The notes under the pieces are model-generated. The model did not search any database and was not told the DNA's origin. It saw nothing but the letters and a program-made list of their open reading frames with translations. 64,000 bases of DNA. It comes from Salvelinus alpinus. Taxonomy: Eukaryota; Chordata; Actinopteri; Salmoniformes; Salmonidae. The stretch covers positions 35,922,106 to 35,986,105 of the forward strand of contig NC_092100.1 in the NCBI RefSeq assembly GCF_045679555.1, read 5' to 3'. The translations under genes and the position numbers were made by a program. Shown in pieces: positions 57,992 through 64,000 of this stretch (positions within the stretch are counted from its first letter, which is position 1; the number at the start of each line of letters is the position of its first letter).

Positions 57992-59604
57992 CAGTTGAAG
58001 TCGGAAGTTTACATACACTTAGGTTGGAGTCTTAAAACTAATTTTTCAACCACCCCACAAAATGTCTTGTTAACAAACTATAGTTTTGGCAAGTCGGTTA
58101 GGACATCTACTTTGTGCATGACACAAGTAATATTTCCAACAATTGTTTACAGACAGATTATTTCACTGTATCACAATTCCAGTGGGTCAGAAGTTTACAT
58201 ACACTAAGTTCACTGTGCCTTTAAACAGCTTGGGAAATTCCAGAAAATTATGTCATGACTTTAGAAGCTTCTGATAGGCTAATTGACATCATTTGAGTCA
58301 ATTGGAGGTGTACCTATGGATGTAGTTCAAGGCCTACCTTCAAACTCAGTGCCTCTTTGCTTGACATCATAGGAAAATCAAACAAAATCAGCCAAGACCT
58401 CAGAAAAAAAAAATTGCAGACCTCCACAAGTGGTTCACCCTTGGGAGCAATTTCTAAACGCCTGAAGGTACCACGTTCATCTCTACAAACAATAGTACAC
58501 AAGTATAAACACTATAGGACCACGCAGCCGTCATACCACTCAGGACGGAGACGCGTTCTCCTAGAGATGAACGTACTTTGGTGCGAAAAGTGCAAATCAA
58601 TTCCAGAACAACAGCTAAGGACCTTGTGAAGATGCTGGAGGAAACAGGTACAAAAGTATCTATATCCACAGTAAAACAAGTCCTATATTGACATAACCTG
58701 AAAGGCAGCTCAGCAAGGAAGAAGCCACTGCTCCAAAACCGCCATAAAAAAGGCAGACTACGGTTTGCAACTGCACATGGGGACAAAGATCGTACTTTTT
58801 GGAGAAATGTCCTCTGGTCTGATGAAACAAAAATAGAACTGTTTGGCCATAATGACCATCGTTATGTTTGGAGGAAAAAGGGGGTCGCTTGAAAGCCGAA
58901 GAACACCATCCCAACCGTGAAGAACGGGGGTGTCAGTATCATGTTGTGGGGGTGCTTTGAGGCAGGAGGGACTGGTGCACTTCACAAAATAGATGGCATC
59001 GTGAGGGAGGAAAATTATGTGGATATATTGAAGCAACATCTCAAGACATCAGTCAGGAAGTTAAAGCTTGATCGCAAATGGGTCTTACAAATGGACAATG
59101 ACCCCAAGAATACTTCCAAAGTTGTGGCAAAATGGCTTAAGGACAACAAAGTCAAGGTATTGGAGTGGCCATCACAAAGCCCTGACCTCAATCCTATAGA
59201 AAATGTGTGGGCAGAACTGATAAAGTGTGTGCGAGAAATAAGGCCTACAAACCTGACTCAGTTACACCAGCTCTGTCAGGAGGAATGGGCCAAAATTCAC
59301 CCAACTTATTGTGGGAAGCTACCCGAAATGTTTGACCCAAGTTAAACAATTTAAAGGCAATGCTACCAAATACTAATTGAGTGTACGTAAACTTCTGACC
59401 CACTGGGAATGTGATGAAAGAAATAAAAGCTGAAATAAATAATTCTCTTTACTATCATTCTGACATTTCACTTACTTAAAATAAGGTGGTGATCCTAACT
59501 GACCTAAGACAGGGAATTTTTACTAGGATTAAATATCAGGAATTGTGAAAAACTGAGTTTAAATGTATTTGGCTAAGGTGTATGTAAACTTCCGACTTCA
59601 ACTG
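57992..59604 (+). mobile_element. Sleeping Beauty-type Tc1 transposon, whole ends
   Basis: 1613 bp flanked by TA (57990-57991, 59605-59606), with outer repeats CAGTTGAAGTCGGAAGTTTA and their inverse. The inner direct repeats near 58181-58207 and 59387-59407 complete the IR/DR arrangement. The transposase has the paired-like DNA-binding part (LGAISKRLKVPRSSLQTIVH, 58441 on), [16 protein letters not shown]-type sequence near 58812 (first Asp), MDNDPKNTSK (59092) and DLNPIENVWAELIK (59185, Glu). The last 430 bases of the frame, 58917-59345, are open. Upstream parts show frame changes and stops. Confidence 0.95.
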
Positions 59605-59716
59605 TATGTACATTTGCACAAAATATTGATGGGGGGGGGAAACAATTTAATAAATTTTAGAATAAGGCTGTAACGTAACAAAATGTGGAGAAAGTGAATA
59701 CTTTACGAATGCACTC

Positions 59717-60485
59717 AAATCCATCATATCATATTATTAACACCACAGACTAGGCCAAAGTCACTGTACAATCATCCTGTCTTCAGAAAACACATACATC
59801 CCAAATCTTAGTGAACTTCACACAAAAACAAAATTGTGGTTCTCTTTCTTTTTTTTTTTCAAACTGATGAGAATCCAGTGAAAACCAGATCCCAGCACTA
59901 TCCACAGTATAGACTCCATGTGCAGTCTTAAGGCGCTGTGGTTATCCCTGATTGAAGGCTAACGCCTACCGTAGCTTTGGTTCTCTCTACAGTAGAGCCA
60001 CACTAACAGACCTTTAGGCTATTCCATATGGTCATCAACACTACTATACATTCAAATACATCCGAGACATAGGATCATGATCAACCAAAACTGGTATAAA
60101 GAGTTCCAGGGTACGTAAAGTAGTACACAGTATTCACAGTTCTACATGCGCTACATACCTTATACAGCCTGATGGCTCTGTGCCATGACCCAGGTACATG
60201 TGACCATTGAACGTTAGTCCCTAGTCCCTGTAAGTTATGTCATAACATCAATCAAGTCAGAGGTGACTTTATGGTCCCTCAAAAGCATCTTACACAACAC
60301 AGAGAAAGAGAGAGATAGTGGGTGGGAGGAGAAGAGAGGAGTCAGCGGTCTTATGTATAGCCAAAAGGTTATGTGATGGTTGAATTGAGTAGTGGTTGTA
60401 GGTAGGTCACATGTATCTGTTGTGCCTGGTGGCTGCTGGTGGGGGTACGCTGGGAGCTGCTCGTGTGCTTCTTCCCGCTCCTCCC
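59717..60485 (-). other. impdh1 3' UTR and flank
   Basis: This lies downstream of the impdh1 stop codon on its strand. I see no certain poly(A) signal and no other gene. Confidence 0.4.
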
Positions 60486-63921
<3,436 letters not shown>

Positions 63922-64000
63922 CTACATGGTAAACAGACAGGGGTTAGAGGAGTAGAACGCAAAAATACATTAACCCAACTCCTTCCCCAGACCCACCAGC

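Larger units (their letters stand above)
56094..59716 (+). mobile_element. Tc1-like transposon carrying two other elements
   Basis: The left end, CAGTCCATTCGGAAAGTATT, and right end, AATACTTTACGAATGCACT, match the Tc1 family of 60836-62210. Between them lie a hAT-type MITE (56412-56928) and a Sleeping Beauty-type Tc1 (57992-59604). The host transposase is readable in pieces from about 57000: [40 protein letters not shown] (57438), TFQQDNDAKHTAKT (57669) and SQSPDLNPI (57735), where the base after I breaks the catalytic Glu codon. Stops and frame changes are numerous. Confidence 0.85.

Overview
The window is eukaryotic and vertebrate: spliced genes with GT/AG introns sit in DNA that is mostly transposon-derived. 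It points to a salmonid fish (Salmo, Oncorhynchus or Salvelinus). The reasons are Tc1 elements with Sleeping Beauty-type ends (starting CAGTTGAAGTCGGAAG), HpaI-type tRNA SINEs, LINEs sharing the HpaI/RSg-1-type 3' tail, and many small teleost MITEs. Nothing prokaryotic is present: no operons, CRISPR arrays or plasmid parts.

Host genes in order: leptin (lep, + strand, 15.5-17.0 kb); rbm28 (- strand, 24.55-31.98 kb, 18 coding exons, 803 codons, all splice phases consistent); a broken TMEM53-like (DUF829) gene remnant (- strand, 39.0-39.35 kb, with a possible CRE-bearing first exon at 40.7 kb); prrt4 (+ strand, 46.5-52.3 kb, two coding exons, 905 codons); and the 3' end of impdh1 (- strand, 60.5 kb to the window edge, the last seven coding exons, 241 codons). 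From my knowledge of the human map, LEP, RBM28, PRRT4 and IMPDH1 are neighbours on 7q32.1, so the block is an ancient synteny. The genes do not form a pathway: they encode a secreted hormone, a nucleolar ribosome-assembly protein, a membrane protein and the rate-limiting enzyme of GTP synthesis.

0-12 kb: an L1-like LINE fragment, a dead Tc1, then an intron-bearing transposase-derived pseudogene (3.09-11.43 kb) split by a very young Ty3/Gypsy element with near-identical LTRs (3803-9218). 12-24 kb: Tc1 pieces, a hAT-type MITE, a nearly whole Tc1 just upstream of leptin, leptin itself, SINEs, a 108-bp minisatellite and two head-to-head LINEs. 24-32 kb: rbm28, with a Sleeping Beauty-type Tc1 eight bases inside one intron. 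32-46 kb: a palindromic Tc1 split by an L2-like LINE, the TMEM53-like remnant, a large foldback repeat and several MITEs. 46-53 kb: prrt4. 53-60 kb: Tc1 relics, including one carrying a hAT-type MITE and a second, Sleeping Beauty-type, Tc1 inside it. 60-64 kb: impdh1.

The observations most worth a second look are the frameshift in leptin's last coding exon, the transposon abutting an rbm28 splice donor, the TMEM53-like remnant, and the insertion whose flanks are 48-bp direct duplications. I found no convincing new molecular system.
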